A stretch of DNA of 64,000 bases, taken from assembly GCF_000153825.1 (NCBI RefSeq), contig NZ_DS022299.1:523216-587215 (forward strand), written 5' to 3'. Shown here one piece after another: positions 34,650 through 43,348 of the stretch. A program made the position numbers and the translations under genes. This DNA is from Synechococcus sp. RS9916. GTDB lineage: Bacteria; Cyanobacteriota; Cyanobacteriia; PCC-6307; Cyanobiaceae. Within the stretch, counting starts at the first letter, position 1. Each line of letters begins with the position of its first letter. The notes beneath the pieces are model-generated. The model saw nothing but the letters and a program-made list of their open reading frames with translations. It ran no database searches and had not been told where the DNA came from.

Positions 34650-35818
34650 ACGTGGGCTTCTGGCAACGCCGACGGATTCCGCTGGCCTCGTTGATGTTGG
34701 TTCGTCAGCCCGTTCGGCTGATTGTGGCTCTGGCGGGCATCAGCTTTGCGGGCATTTTGATGTTCATGCAGCTTGGCTTCCGCGATGGGCTGTTTGACGC
34801 CAGCGTCACCGTGCATCGGCGTTTTGATGCCGATCTGGTGTTGATCAGTCCGCGTTCCACGAGCTCGGTGCGCATGGCTGGGTTTCCCAAGCGGCGCTTA
34901 ATCCAGACGATGGCTGATACCGAAGTGGAGGGCATCACTCCCGTGCATTGGAGCTTGATGCTGTGGCGAAATCCGGAAACCAAAAGCACCCGCTCGATTC
35001 TGGGTCTGGGATTTGATCCGGAGGACCCGTTCTTCGTGGACCCCGAATTGGCCGCCAAGAGCCGGCCGCTCTCCCAGAAAGGCAGGGTGCTGTTTGATGA
35101 GCGCTCCAGGCCTGAATTCGGTCCCGTTGCGGAGTGGTTTAAGCAGGGGCGCACGGTTGAAAGTGAAATCGGTGGTAACCGGGTTCGTGTGGCTGGACTG
35201 GTGGCCTTGGGAACCAGTTTTGGTGCGGATGGCAACTTGCTCACCAGCACAGAGACGTTCCTCGACCTGATGCCGAACAAGCCCCCGGGCAGTATTGAGC
35301 TTGGGCTCATTCGCCTGAAGCCAGGGGCCGATCCGTTAGCGGTGCAGTCCCGACTCGCCGCCCTGCTTCCCCAGGACGTCAAGGTGCTGACGAAGCAGGG
35401 GTTCATTGACTTTGAACAAAATTACTGGCGGAGCAGTACGTCGATCGGTTTCATCTTCACGCTCGGCGCCGCCATGGGATTTGTGGTGGGCTGCGTGATC
35501 GTTTATCAGGTGCTGTACACCGACGTCAGCGATCACTTGCCTGAATACGCCACCTTGATGGCGATGGGCTACCGCGTGATCACCCTGGTGGGTGTGGTGG
35601 TGCGCGAAGGCTTACTGCTGGCCTTGATCGGATATGTGCCGGCCTATCTGGCCGGCCAGGGGTTGTACTGGTTTGTGCGGGAGGCCACGCGGTTGCCTGT
35701 TGGCATGGATGTCACGCGGGCTGCCACCGTGTTCACCATGATTCTTGTGATGTGCATGCTGTCCGCAGGACTGGCCATGCGCCGTCTTGTGGATGCTGAC
35801 CCAGCGGAGATCTTCTGA
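34646..35818 (+). CDS. devC: DevC-type ABC exporter permease
   Basis: A 390-residue FtsX/MacB-like permease: an N-terminal helix (VALAGISFAGILMFMQLGF), a large periplasmic domain, then three C-terminal helices (SIGFIFTLGAAMGFVVGCVI, VVREGLLLALIGYVPAYL, and VFTMILVMCMLSAGLAM). The GTG start overlaps the devB stop. It directly abuts devA. Confidence 0.88.
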   Translation: MNVGFWQRRRIPLASLMLVRQPVRLIVALAGISFAGILMFMQLGFRDGLFDASVTVHRRFDADLVLISPRSTSSVRMAGFPKRRLIQTMADTEVEGITPVHWSLMLWRNPETKSTRSILGLGFDPEDPFFVDPELAAKSRPLSQKGRVLFDERSRPEFGPVAEWFKQGRTVESEIGGNRVRVAGLVALGTSFGADGNLLTSTETFLDLMPNKPPGSIELGLIRLKPGADPLAVQSRLAALLPQDVKVLTKQGFIDFEQNYWRSSTSIGFIFTLGAAMGFVVGCVIVYQVLYTDVSDHLPEYATLMAMGYRVITLVGVVVREGLLLALIGYVPAYLAGQGLYWFVREATRLPVGMDVTRAATVFTMILVMCMLSAGLAMRRLVDADPAEIF

Positions 35819-36502
35819 ATGGGCTCCACCGTTGCGATTGAAGGTTTGAGCCATTGGTATGGCCGCGGCAGCAATCGCCGTCAGGTGCTGCAGTCTGTTG
35901 ATCTCAGGATTGAGCCTGGTGAGGTGGTGCTTCTGACCGGTCCCTCCGGTTGCGGCAAGACCACCCTGCTCACCTTGATTGGCGCGCTGCGAACAGTCCA
36001 GGAGGGCCAGGTTTCTGTGCTGGGCCAGTCGCTGCAAGGGGCTGGCCGCGGCGCCCGGCAAAAGCTGCGCCGCCGCATTGGCATGATCTTTCAAGGGCAC
36101 AATCTGCTGCGATGTCTCACGGCTGAGCAGAACGTGCAAATGGGTGCGGATCTGTTGAATGACCGCTCCTATCTCGCCCGCCGCAACCTGGCCAGGGAGT
36201 GGCTGCGAGCTGTCGGTCTTGGTGATCACCTCGGTAAGCTCCCCCACGATCTTTCCGGGGGACAGAAACAGCGTGTCGCGATTGCAAGGGCCCTGGCCGC
36301 CCATCCCCAGTTGTTGTTGGCGGATGAACCCACGGCTGCTCTTGACAGCACAACAGGCCGCGAGGTGGTGGATTTGCTCAAACGGCTCGCCCGGGAACAA
36401 GCGTGTTCGGTGTTGATGGTGACCCACGACCCGCGCATTCTTGATGTGGCAGATCGCCTGGTTCGAATGGAAGATGGCCGCTTGTTCACCTCGGTTGGGT
36501 AG
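35819..36502 (+). CDS. devA: DevA-type ABC exporter ATPase
   Basis: A 227-residue ABC subunit: Walker A GPSGCGKTTLL, Q-loop FQGHNLL, signature LSGGQKQRVAIARAL, Walker B LLLADEPTAALD and His-loop THD. This is the MacB/LolD-like type that works with MacB-like permeases. Starts immediately after the devC stop. The three genes form one exporter; TolC would be elsewhere. Confidence 0.92.
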   Translation: MGSTVAIEGLSHWYGRGSNRRQVLQSVDLRIEPGEVVLLTGPSGCGKTTLLTLIGALRTVQEGQVSVLGQSLQGAGRGARQKLRRRIGMIFQGHNLLRCLTAEQNVQMGADLLNDRSYLARRNLAREWLRAVGLGDHLGKLPHDLSGGQKQRVAIARALAAHPQLLLADEPTAALDSTTGREVVDLLKRLAREQACSVLMVTHDPRILDVADRLVRMEDGRLFTSVG

Positions 36503-36538
36503 ATTGATCGAAACCAATTCGTTTCATCACCCCACGCG

Positions 36539-36694
36539 ATGGCCAAGCGCAGGAACCTCAAGAAGGAAAAGCAGGAGCGCAACCGCGCCTACGCCCGCAA
36601 GTTCAAGAAGCGCAAGATGCGGAATGACGGCCGTGGTGAAGGTGCTGGCAATGGTGTGACCGGTACTGCCAACAACGGCGGCGCTGCTGACTGA
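36539..36694 (+). CDS. Small basic protein, 51 aa
   Basis: Starts MAKRRNLKKEKQERNRAYAR, continues KFKKRKMR, then a Gly/Asn/Ala tail. The first 28 residues have a net charge near +13 and fit a conserved small picocyanobacterial protein of unknown function, perhaps RNA- or ribosome-associated. It lies 36 bases after devA and is followed by a strong terminator. Confidence 0.78.
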   Translation: MAKRRNLKKEKQERNRAYARKFKKRKMRNDGRGEGAGNGVTGTANNGGAAD

Positions 36695-36716
36695 TTCACC
36701 CACGTTTTCAACGTTG

Positions 36717-36743
36717 AAGGGGGGCGAAAGGTCCCCCTTTTTT
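36717..36743 (+). terminator. Rho-independent terminator
   Basis: GGGGG, CGAAAGGT loop, CCCCC, then TTTTTT: a clean intrinsic terminator closing the unit that starts at pcyA or at the basic small gene. Confidence 0.9.
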
Positions 36744-36786
36744 CATGTCTTTAGGCTGGTTGTCCACTCGCTGCGGTCGTGCGCGG

Positions 36787-37719
36787 ATGTTTATCAGCGT
36801 CGTCATCCCCACCTACAACCGCTGGCCGATTCTGGAGAAGTGTCTGGTGGCTTTGGAGCAGCAGACGCCGTCTGGTGAGATCGAGGGCTATGAGGTCGTT
36901 CTGGTTGACGATGGCTCCACGGATGGCACCCCTGATCGGCTTCGCCAGCAGTCCGATCGCTTCCCCCATGTTCGCCTTTTTGAACAGGCCCATGGCGGGC
37001 CGGCGGAGGGACGCAACCGAGGTGTTGACCAGGCTCGAGGGGATGTCATCGTCTTCATCGACAGTGACCTGGTGGTGATGCCGGGGTTTCTTGCCAGTCA
37101 TGCCCGTGCCCTCCAACGCACCTGGACGCAGCGCGGCGATCGCCTGTGCTTCACCTACGGCGCTGTGATCAACACGGCCAACTTTGAAGATCCGACCGCC
37201 GAACGCCACAAATTGCGGGATCTGTCTTGGGCTTATTTCGCCACAGGCAACGTGGCCATCGACCGGTCAGTGCTGCAGCAGTCAGGTTTGTTCGATCTGG
37301 GCTTCCGCCTTTATGGCTGGGAAGATCTCGAGCTGGGGGAACGCCTGCGCCAAATGGGGGTGGTGCTGGTGAAATGCCCTGAAGCCGTCGGGTATCACTG
37401 GCACCCAGCGCTGAGCATGACCCAGATTCCTGATCTGATCAGGGTCGAGCAGGAGCGGGCCAAGATGGGGCTCGTTTTTTATCGCAAGCACCCCACCCGG
37501 CGCGTGCGTTTCATTATTCAGTTCACCTGGTTGCATCGGCTGCTCTGGGAACTTCTGACGCTTGGGGGGCTTATCAATGAGCGTTCCTTGCGCCCATTGC
37601 TGAATTGGCTGATCAGCCATGGTCGCGCTGCTTTGGCGATGGAATTGCTGCGTCTTCCTCTCAATCGCATTGGTGTCAGGGCGCTGTATCGGGAAGCCAG
37701 GGCGCTCGGAATTCGTTGA
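36787..37719 (+). CDS. Family 2 glycosyltransferase
   Basis: A 310-residue GT-A enzyme: SVVIPTYNRW at the N-terminus, VVLVDDGSTDGTPDRL, the DxD-like metal motif FIDSDLVV, and the acceptor-site GWEDLELGERLRQMG. No transmembrane segments are seen except a weak C-terminal one. It probably adds a sugar to a glycolipid or polysaccharide. The start at 36787 avoids the terminator; the frame opens at 36745 inside it. Confidence 0.85.
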   Translation: MFISVVIPTYNRWPILEKCLVALEQQTPSGEIEGYEVVLVDDGSTDGTPDRLRQQSDRFPHVRLFEQAHGGPAEGRNRGVDQARGDVIVFIDSDLVVMPGFLASHARALQRTWTQRGDRLCFTYGAVINTANFEDPTAERHKLRDLSWAYFATGNVAIDRSVLQQSGLFDLGFRLYGWEDLELGERLRQMGVVLVKCPEAVGYHWHPALSMTQIPDLIRVEQERAKMGLVFYRKHPTRRVRFIIQFTWLHRLLWELLTLGGLINERSLRPLLNWLISHGRAALAMELLRLPLNRIGVRALYREARALGIR

Positions 37720-37831
37720 CCGGCTTTTTGATAAATTCACTGGGTTCTTTCAACCCGCACACCTGTCTGTTTCGGGTGCTGGTCTTTGACCATCCCTGAC
37801 AGGTGGAGGCGAACCCGAAACCTCAATCACT

Positions 37832-38551
37832 ATGGCTGTTGTCACTCTCGCTGAGATGATGGAAGCTGGCGCCCACTTTGGGCACCAGACCCGTCGTTGG
37901 AACCCCAAGATGTCGCGCTACATCTATTGCGCGCGCAACGGAGTTCACATCATTGACCTCGTGCAGACGGCCGTCTGCATGAACAACGCTTACAAGTGGG
38001 TGCGCTCCGCAGCTCGCAGCGGCAAGCGTTTCCTTTTTGTTGGTACCAAAAAGCAAGCATCCGAAGTGGTGGCCCTGGAGGCTGCCCGTTGTGGTGGTTC
38101 TTACGTGAACCAGCGTTGGTTGGGCGGCATGCTCACCAACTGGACCACCATGAAAGCGCGTATCGATCGTCTCAAAGACCTCGAGCGCATGGAGTCCAGT
38201 GGTGCCATCGCCATGCGTCCGAAGAAAGAAGCAGCCGTGCTGCGCCGCGAGCTTGATCGTCTCCAGAAGTACCTGGGTGGCCTCAAGAACATGCGTCGTC
38301 TTCCCGACGTGGTGGTCCTGGTGGATCAACGTCGCGAGACCAACGCAGTGCTCGAGGCTCGCAAGTTGGACATCCCCCTGGTCTCCATGTTGGACACCAA
38401 TTGCGATCCCGACCTTTGCGAGGTGCCCATCCCTTGCAACGACGATGCTGTGCGTTCCGTTCAGCTGGTGTTGAGCCGTCTGGCAGATGCCATCAACGAA
38501 GGCCGTCACGGTTCCAACGATCAGCGTGGTGGCGACGACAGCCAGGGCTGA
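37832..38551 (+). CDS. rpsB: 30S ribosomal protein S2
   Basis: A 239-residue S2 protein: [22 protein letters not shown] at the N-terminus, [23 protein letters not shown], and [19 protein letters not shown]. The S2 protein joins the 30S subunit late. tsf follows after 88 bases, the near-universal rpsB-tsf pair, with a strong hairpin between. Confidence 0.97.
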   Translation: MAVVTLAEMMEAGAHFGHQTRRWNPKMSRYIYCARNGVHIIDLVQTAVCMNNAYKWVRSAARSGKRFLFVGTKKQASEVVALEAARCGGSYVNQRWLGGMLTNWTTMKARIDRLKDLERMESSGAIAMRPKKEAAVLRRELDRLQKYLGGLKNMRRLPDVVVLVDQRRETNAVLEARKLDIPLVSMLDTNCDPDLCEVPIPCNDDAVRSVQLVLSRLADAINEGRHGSNDQRGGDDSQG

Positions 38552-38574
38552 TCTCGCCTAACCACTCGGTTTCT

Positions 38575-38604
38575 GCCGCCATCCCGCTCCTGCGGGACGG
38601 CGGC
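38575..38604 (+). terminator. Strong hairpin between rpsB and tsf (possible attenuator)
   Basis: GCCGCC-A-TCCCGC, loop TCCT, GCGGGA-C-GGCGGC: a 12-bp stem with a single opposed mismatch. It is followed by TCTTCTCATCC rather than a T-run. It may weaken transcription into tsf or stabilise rpsB mRNA, not fully terminate. Confidence 0.6.
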
Positions 38605-38639
38605 TCTTCTCATCCAATTTCTTTATTTCCCCTCCTCCG

Positions 38640-39299
38640 ATGGCTGCTGCCGTATCCGCCAAGCTCGTCAAGGAACTGCGCGACAAGACCGGCGCAGGAA
38701 TGATGGACTGCAAGAAAGCCCTTGCAGCAACTGAAGGCGATGCCAATAAAGCCATTGAATGGCTGCGTCAGAAAGGTATCGCCAGCGCTGAGAAGAAATC
38801 TGGCCGCACTGCGGCTGAGGGTGCGATCGGCAGCTACATCCACACGGGTGCTCGCGTTGGTGTCCTGGTTGAAGTCAACTGTGAAACCGACTTCGTCGCC
38901 CGTGGCGACATGTTCCAGGAGCTTCTGCGTGACGTGGCCATGCAGGTTGCAGCTTGCCCTGGTGTTGAGTACGTCAGCACCGATGAGATCCCTTCTGAAA
39001 TCCGTGAGCGCGAAAAGTCCATCGAGATGGGTCGCGATGATCTCGAGGGCAAGCCTGAACAGATGAAAGAGAAGATCGTTGAGGGCCGCATTGGCAAGCG
39101 CCTGAAGGAACTTGCACTGATGGAGCAGCCCTTCATCAAAGACAGCTCGATCACCGTGGCCGAGCTGGTCAAGCAGACCGCAGGCAAGATCGGCGAGAAC
39201 GTCAAGGTGCGTCGCTTTACCCGCTACACCTTGGGTGAGGGCATTGAGATTGAAGAGAATGATTTCGCTGCCGAAGTGGCATCGATGACCAAAGGCTGA
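38640..39299 (+). CDS. tsf: Elongation factor Ts
   Basis: A 219-residue nucleotide exchange factor for EF-Tu. Seen: the TDVGF-like N-terminal module ([20 protein letters not shown]), then [26 protein letters not shown], and a C-terminal [10 protein letters not shown]. Shorter than the E. coli protein (283 aa), as is normal for cyanobacteria and chloroplasts, which lack part of the C-terminal core. Confidence 0.96.
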   Translation: MAAAVSAKLVKELRDKTGAGMMDCKKALAATEGDANKAIEWLRQKGIASAEKKSGRTAAEGAIGSYIHTGARVGVLVEVNCETDFVARGDMFQELLRDVAMQVAACPGVEYVSTDEIPSEIREREKSIEMGRDDLEGKPEQMKEKIVEGRIGKRLKELALMEQPFIKDSSITVAELVKQTAGKIGENVKVRRFTRYTLGEGIEIEENDFAAEVASMTKG

Positions 39300-39301
39300 T
39301 C

Positions 39302-40543
39302 TTGGCTTCAGACCAGGACGGTTTGAAACCGCACAACCCAGACGAGCAATTCGCACGTCTTCAGAGCTGGTGCCGTCAATCGGCACCGGCTTTTTATGCT
39401 GACCAAGCGCACTACCTTGTTGTGCTGCGCGAGAGTTTGGCAACAGCAGTGCATCGTTCCTTGGCGGAATGGCTCTGCTCCTTAGAGCCGGAATGCCTGA
39501 GCCAAGTCTCCGATCAAGAGAGGGAGTCTCTTCAGGAGCGCATCGACCAATTGGTGCAGCGTTGCACTTCGCTGCTCACGATTGAGCAGCTTCAGTTACT
39601 CGCCAAGAACCTGGCTAGGGAACGCAAGCAGCGTCGACAACAGGCTCAGCAGGCGATGGTTGAGGGGTTGCAGCGTTCCACAGAACCCTCGGATGGGGAA
39701 TCAACTGATTTGCCCTCCAATCAACCCGGGGATTCGGATGCTGCGGGTGGGTCCGTGAACCTCAGTTTTGCTCCCCCAATCGATCAGCCAGCGCTGTTGG
39801 ATGGATTGGTCACCCCGCGTGAATCAGGCGACAGTGAAACCGATCACGACACCCACGACCCTTCGGATCTGGATCTGAGTTTCGATGATCCCCCGGAAGA
39901 GTCCGTGCAACAGGCTGAGGCGGATCTGGAACAGAACGGAGAGGGGACCAGCGATCTTGATCTCCTGCGTTCGCTGTTTGTGATGGCAGGTCAGGCCATG
40001 GATGGGCCAGGCGACCATGACGGACTAGGCCCGACTGCCGACAACGACGCCATCAGTGATGCCGCGGAATCCTCCGAGGCTTCCGCCTTTATGCCCACCA
40101 TGCCGTTGGAGCTCTTGCGCTGGCTCGATGGCTTGGATCAGGCGATTGTGCGACGGCTCCGCAATCTTTCCCATGCCATCAACGTGGAGTTGCTGCGCGC
40201 CGGTCTGGCCAGCAGCCTTCTGCCGATGAGCCTTCTCGATGCGGTTCTCAATGGTCAGGTGGAGACGCTGCCGGCTCCGTCCAATTTGCTCAGACTGCGC
40301 GTCCCATTGCCGATGACGACCCCGGGGGAGCCGTTGATGGATCTCACCTGCGTCCTTTTGCGACCCTCCGAACTGGAATTCGACGGCCCTCCATTGCGTC
40401 GTAGCAGAGCCAAGCTCCGCCAGCGCCGGCGCAATCTGCTCACAATGGTGCGACAGGAACGCCATTGGCAGAGGCGTGCCCAGACCCAACAGGTGCAGAC
40501 GCAGTGGTGGCCGAGTCCTCCAACCAATCCGCCCCAGAGCTGA
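39302..40543 (+). CDS. Large hypothetical protein between tsf and recG, 413 aa
   Basis: A helical N-terminal region (FARLQSWCRQSAPAFYADQA to about residue 120), a long acidic disordered middle (about 125-250, Asp/Glu/Ser-rich), and a C-terminal helical-beta part ending in a basic stretch (RRSRAKLRQRRRNLL). I do not recognise a family; the tsf-recG location suggests a lineage-conserved gene. The start is a TTG at 39302, immediately after the tsf stop. Confidence 0.68.
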   Translation: MASDQDGLKPHNPDEQFARLQSWCRQSAPAFYADQAHYLVVLRESLATAVHRSLAEWLCSLEPECLSQVSDQERESLQERIDQLVQRCTSLLTIEQLQLLAKNLARERKQRRQQAQQAMVEGLQRSTEPSDGESTDLPSNQPGDSDAAGGSVNLSFAPPIDQPALLDGLVTPRESGDSETDHDTHDPSDLDLSFDDPPEESVQQAEADLEQNGEGTSDLDLLRSLFVMAGQAMDGPGDHDGLGPTADNDAISDAAESSEASAFMPTMPLELLRWLDGLDQAIVRRLRNLSHAINVELLRAGLASSLLPMSLLDAVLNGQVETLPAPSNLLRLRVPLPMTTPGEPLMDLTCVLLRPSELEFDGPPLRRSRAKLRQRRRNLLTMVRQERHWQRRAQTQQVQTQWWPSPPTNPPQS

Positions 40544-43038
40544 ATCAGGGCTGTTCTGCCGCTGATCTGGAGTTGCTTGCTGCATGGTTACGGCCTCTGC
40601 AGACAGCTCTCACGCTTGAGGCGGATCGTGGCTTTGGCGATCTGCAGGGGCGCCAAGAGCGCTTTCACAATTTTCTTGTGCGCCAACTTGGGGAGCCACC
40701 TCCGATTCCGCTCCCTGCCGATAGCCGGGCACGTCTCCAAGACTTTGTGGTCTCCTATTGCGACTACCCCGGTCTGCCTGAGCCCTCCCGCCGCCGGTTG
40801 GTCACGATCACCCGGCAGTGGCTGCATGGATTGCGCCAACGCTTGGAGCCCACGCGTCCGATGGCCCCGCCCCGGTTGCGGGTGGTGGAGTCTTCCGCGC
40901 CGCAGCGATCGGCGGATGGACAAGGGACGTTGGTCCTCGATGCACCCTTGTCGCGCGTGAAGGGAATTGGCCCGAAGTTGGCTGAGCGATTGGCTTCGCT
41001 CGGGTTGCTGCTGGTCCGCGATCTGTTGCTCTACTACCCCCGCGATTACGTCGACTATTCGGCGATGCGGCGCATTGAAGCGCTGGAACCCGGAACGACG
41101 GCAACGATTGTGGCCACCGTGCGGCGCTGCCACGGATTCACCAGTCCGCGCAATCCCAATCTCTCGATTCTTGAGCTGCAGGTTCAGGATCCGACCGGAC
41201 GGCTCAAGGTGACGCGTTTTCTTGCAGGCAAACGATTCAGCAGCCCAGCGGCACTGCACACCCAGACCCGCCAATATCCAGTTGGGGCCACCGTAGCCAT
41301 TAGTGGTCTGGTGAAATCCGGCCCCTACGGTCTCAGTTTTCAGGATCCGCTGATTGAGGTGTTGGAGAGTGCAAGCGCTCCGGTTCGATCCCCTCAGATC
41401 GGGAGATTGCTCCCTGTGTATGCACTTACTGAGGGGCTCGCCGCCGATCGCCTGCGCAAGCTCGTTGCGTTAGTGCTGCCGGCTGCTCAGCACTGGCCAG
41501 AGCCTCTCAGTGCCGATCGGCGTGACGCCCTTGAGCTGATGTCCCGCCCTTTGGCCCTCGATCAAATCCATCGCCCGAAGAATCGGGATGCTCTACAGCG
41601 GGCGCGGCGGCGCTTGGTGTTTGACGAATTTCTCTTGCTTCAGCTGGGTTTGATGCAGCGCCGAGCTGCACACCGTCAGCGTCAAGCCCCGTGTCTTGAA
41701 GGGGTCGGTCAGCGCGATGGTCTCGTCGGCCGCTTCCTGAGCTTGCTGCCCTTTGACTTGACTGCAGCACAACAACGGGTGCTGGCTGAGATTGAAGTCG
41801 ATCTGGCCAAGGCGGAACCGATGGCCCGTTTGGTGCAAGGGGATGTGGGAAGCGGGAAAACGGTCGTGGCTGTTGCGGCGTTGCTGAATGCGGTGGATGC
41901 CGGTTGGCAAGGCGCGTTGATGGCTCCCACCGAGGTGCTGGCTGAACAGCACTACCGCAGTCTTTGCCAGTGGCTCACCCCGCTGCACATCAGCGTGGAG
42001 CTGCTCACTGGCTCCACCTCAAGGCCCAATCGACGCCGCATGCTCACCGATCTGGCCAATGGCACCCTGCGCATTCTGGTGGGTACCCATGCTCTGATCG
42101 AAGACCCGGTCGACTTCTCCCGCCTCGGTCTTGTGGTCGTTGACGAACAGCATCGTTTTGGCGTGCGTCAGCGCAATCGCTTACTCAGCAAAGGTCTGCA
42201 ACCGCATCTGCTCACGATGACGGCAACCCCGATTCCGCGAACCCTCGCCCTTTCGCTTCACGGAGACCTGGATGTCAGTCAGATTGATGAGCTTCCTCCC
42301 GGGCGCACACCAATCCAAACCCGTCAGATTTCGGGATCTGATCGTGATCAGGCCTACGACTTGATCCGAGAGCAAGTGCAGGCGGGTCAGCGTGCGTATG
42401 TGGTTCTGCCTCTTGTCGAGGAGTCAGAAAAGATGGATCTTCGTTCCGCCGTTGATGTTCATCGACAACTGGTGGAAGAGGTGTTTCCCGATTGTTCTGT
42501 GGGCTTGCTGCATGGACGTCTGAACAGTGCTGAGAAACAGGCGGTGATTCAGGCGTTTGCCCGTGGCGATTGTCAGGTTCTCGTCTCCACAACGGTGGTG
42601 GAGGTGGGTGTGGATGTGCCGGAGGCCAGTGTGATGGTGATTGACCATGCTGACCGCTTTGGCCTGGCCCAGCTGCACCAGCTGCGAGGGCGAGTCGGCC
42701 GTGGTGCTGCGGCTTCCCACTGTCTGTTGGTGAATGACAGCCGTAATCCTTTGGCTCGGCAGCGCCTGGATGTGTTGGTGCGATCCACCGATGGGTTTGA
42801 AATTGCCGAGATGGATTTGCGCCTTCGGGGGCCTGGCCAAGTTCTCGGGACGCGCCAATCAGGCTTGCCTGATCTGGCTCTGGCCAGCCTTGCCGATGAC
42901 GGTGCCGTTCTCGATGATGCACGCGAGGAAGCGAGCCGTTTGATTCAGGAGGATCCTGGTCTCAATGGCTACCCCGTGCTGCGTCAATTGCTTGAGAATC
43001 AACTGCTAAGAATGACCAGTGCTGGGCAACTCAATTAA
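40504..43038 (+). CDS. recG: ATP-dependent DNA helicase RecG
   Basis: An approximately 844-residue helicase that remodels stalled forks and branches. The N-terminal 150 residues are a cyanobacterial extension with helical repeats. The wedge domain begins near LSRVKGIGPKLAERLASLGL. The helicase core has the Walker A GDVGSGKTVVA, DEQH, TATPIPRTL, and the motif VI region HQLRGRVGRG. The start is uncertain, with GTG at 40504 or TTG at 40465; the former overlaps the previous gene by 40 bases. Confidence 0.94.
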   Translation: MVAESSNQSAPELNQGCSAADLELLAAWLRPLQTALTLEADRGFGDLQGRQERFHNFLVRQLGEPPPIPLPADSRARLQDFVVSYCDYPGLPEPSRRRLVTITRQWLHGLRQRLEPTRPMAPPRLRVVESSAPQRSADGQGTLVLDAPLSRVKGIGPKLAERLASLGLLLVRDLLLYYPRDYVDYSAMRRIEALEPGTTATIVATVRRCHGFTSPRNPNLSILELQVQDPTGRLKVTRFLAGKRFSSPAALHTQTRQYPVGATVAISGLVKSGPYGLSFQDPLIEVLESASAPVRSPQIGRLLPVYALTEGLAADRLRKLVALVLPAAQHWPEPLSADRRDALELMSRPLALDQIHRPKNRDALQRARRRLVFDEFLLLQLGLMQRRAAHRQRQAPCLEGVGQRDGLVGRFLSLLPFDLTAAQQRVLAEIEVDLAKAEPMARLVQGDVGSGKTVVAVAALLNAVDAGWQGALMAPTEVLAEQHYRSLCQWLTPLHISVELLTGSTSRPNRRRMLTDLANGTLRILVGTHALIEDPVDFSRLGLVVVDEQHRFGVRQRNRLLSKGLQPHLLTMTATPIPRTLALSLHGDLDVSQIDELPPGRTPIQTRQISGSDRDQAYDLIREQVQAGQRAYVVLPLVEESEKMDLRSAVDVHRQLVEEVFPDCSVGLLHGRLNSAEKQAVIQAFARGDCQVLVSTTVVEVGVDVPEASVMVIDHADRFGLAQLHQLRGRVGRGAAASHCLLVNDSRNPLARQRLDVLVRSTDGFEIAEMDLRLRGPGQVLGTRQSGLPDLALASLADDGAVLDDAREEASRLIQEDPGLNGYPVLRQLLENQLLRMTSAGQLN

Positions 43039-43129
43039 GCGCCAGTAATTTCCACAGGCATGAGTCTCGTTTGGGTCTCGCTTGTTTATTTTTGCTTATT
43101 TTTTCAGCTTTTGCTCACAAAGCAGGCGG

Positions 43130-43327
43130 GTGTTGGTTGTTTTGGTTGGCGCTTGCCTCTCGTTCTCTTTTGAGGCTTTGTCGCCGAGATCTCCTGCGCT
43201 GCAGTCTTTTCCTCAGGGGCTAGTTCTTCATTGCCGAGGATCTGAAGAATGGCTTAATGGTTGTCGGTTGCCTAAGCCGCTAGTGGGGTGTAACGCAGCC
43301 GACCCGAGCCTGGATCGGCTCCCGTGA
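43130..43327 (+). CDS. Possible small secreted cysteine-containing protein, 65 aa
   Basis: GTG start at 43130 gives a signal-peptide-like start (VLVVLVGACLSFSFEA, cleavage after SFSFEA), then a mature part with three cysteines (VLHCRGSEEW, NGCRLPK, VGCNAADP). The frame opens earlier, at 43082. The region between recG and the dipeptidase is otherwise empty. The signal and cysteine pattern are suggestive only. Confidence 0.42.
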   Translation: MLVVLVGACLSFSFEALSPRSPALQSFPQGLVLHCRGSEEWLNGCRLPKPLVGCNAADPSLDRLP

Positions 43328-43348
43328 GACGCAACCTGGGGAAAACCA

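Noticed and set aside
36745-36786. Longer start for the glycosyltransferase
   Set aside because: The ATG lies in the terminator tail and the added residues are not family-like.
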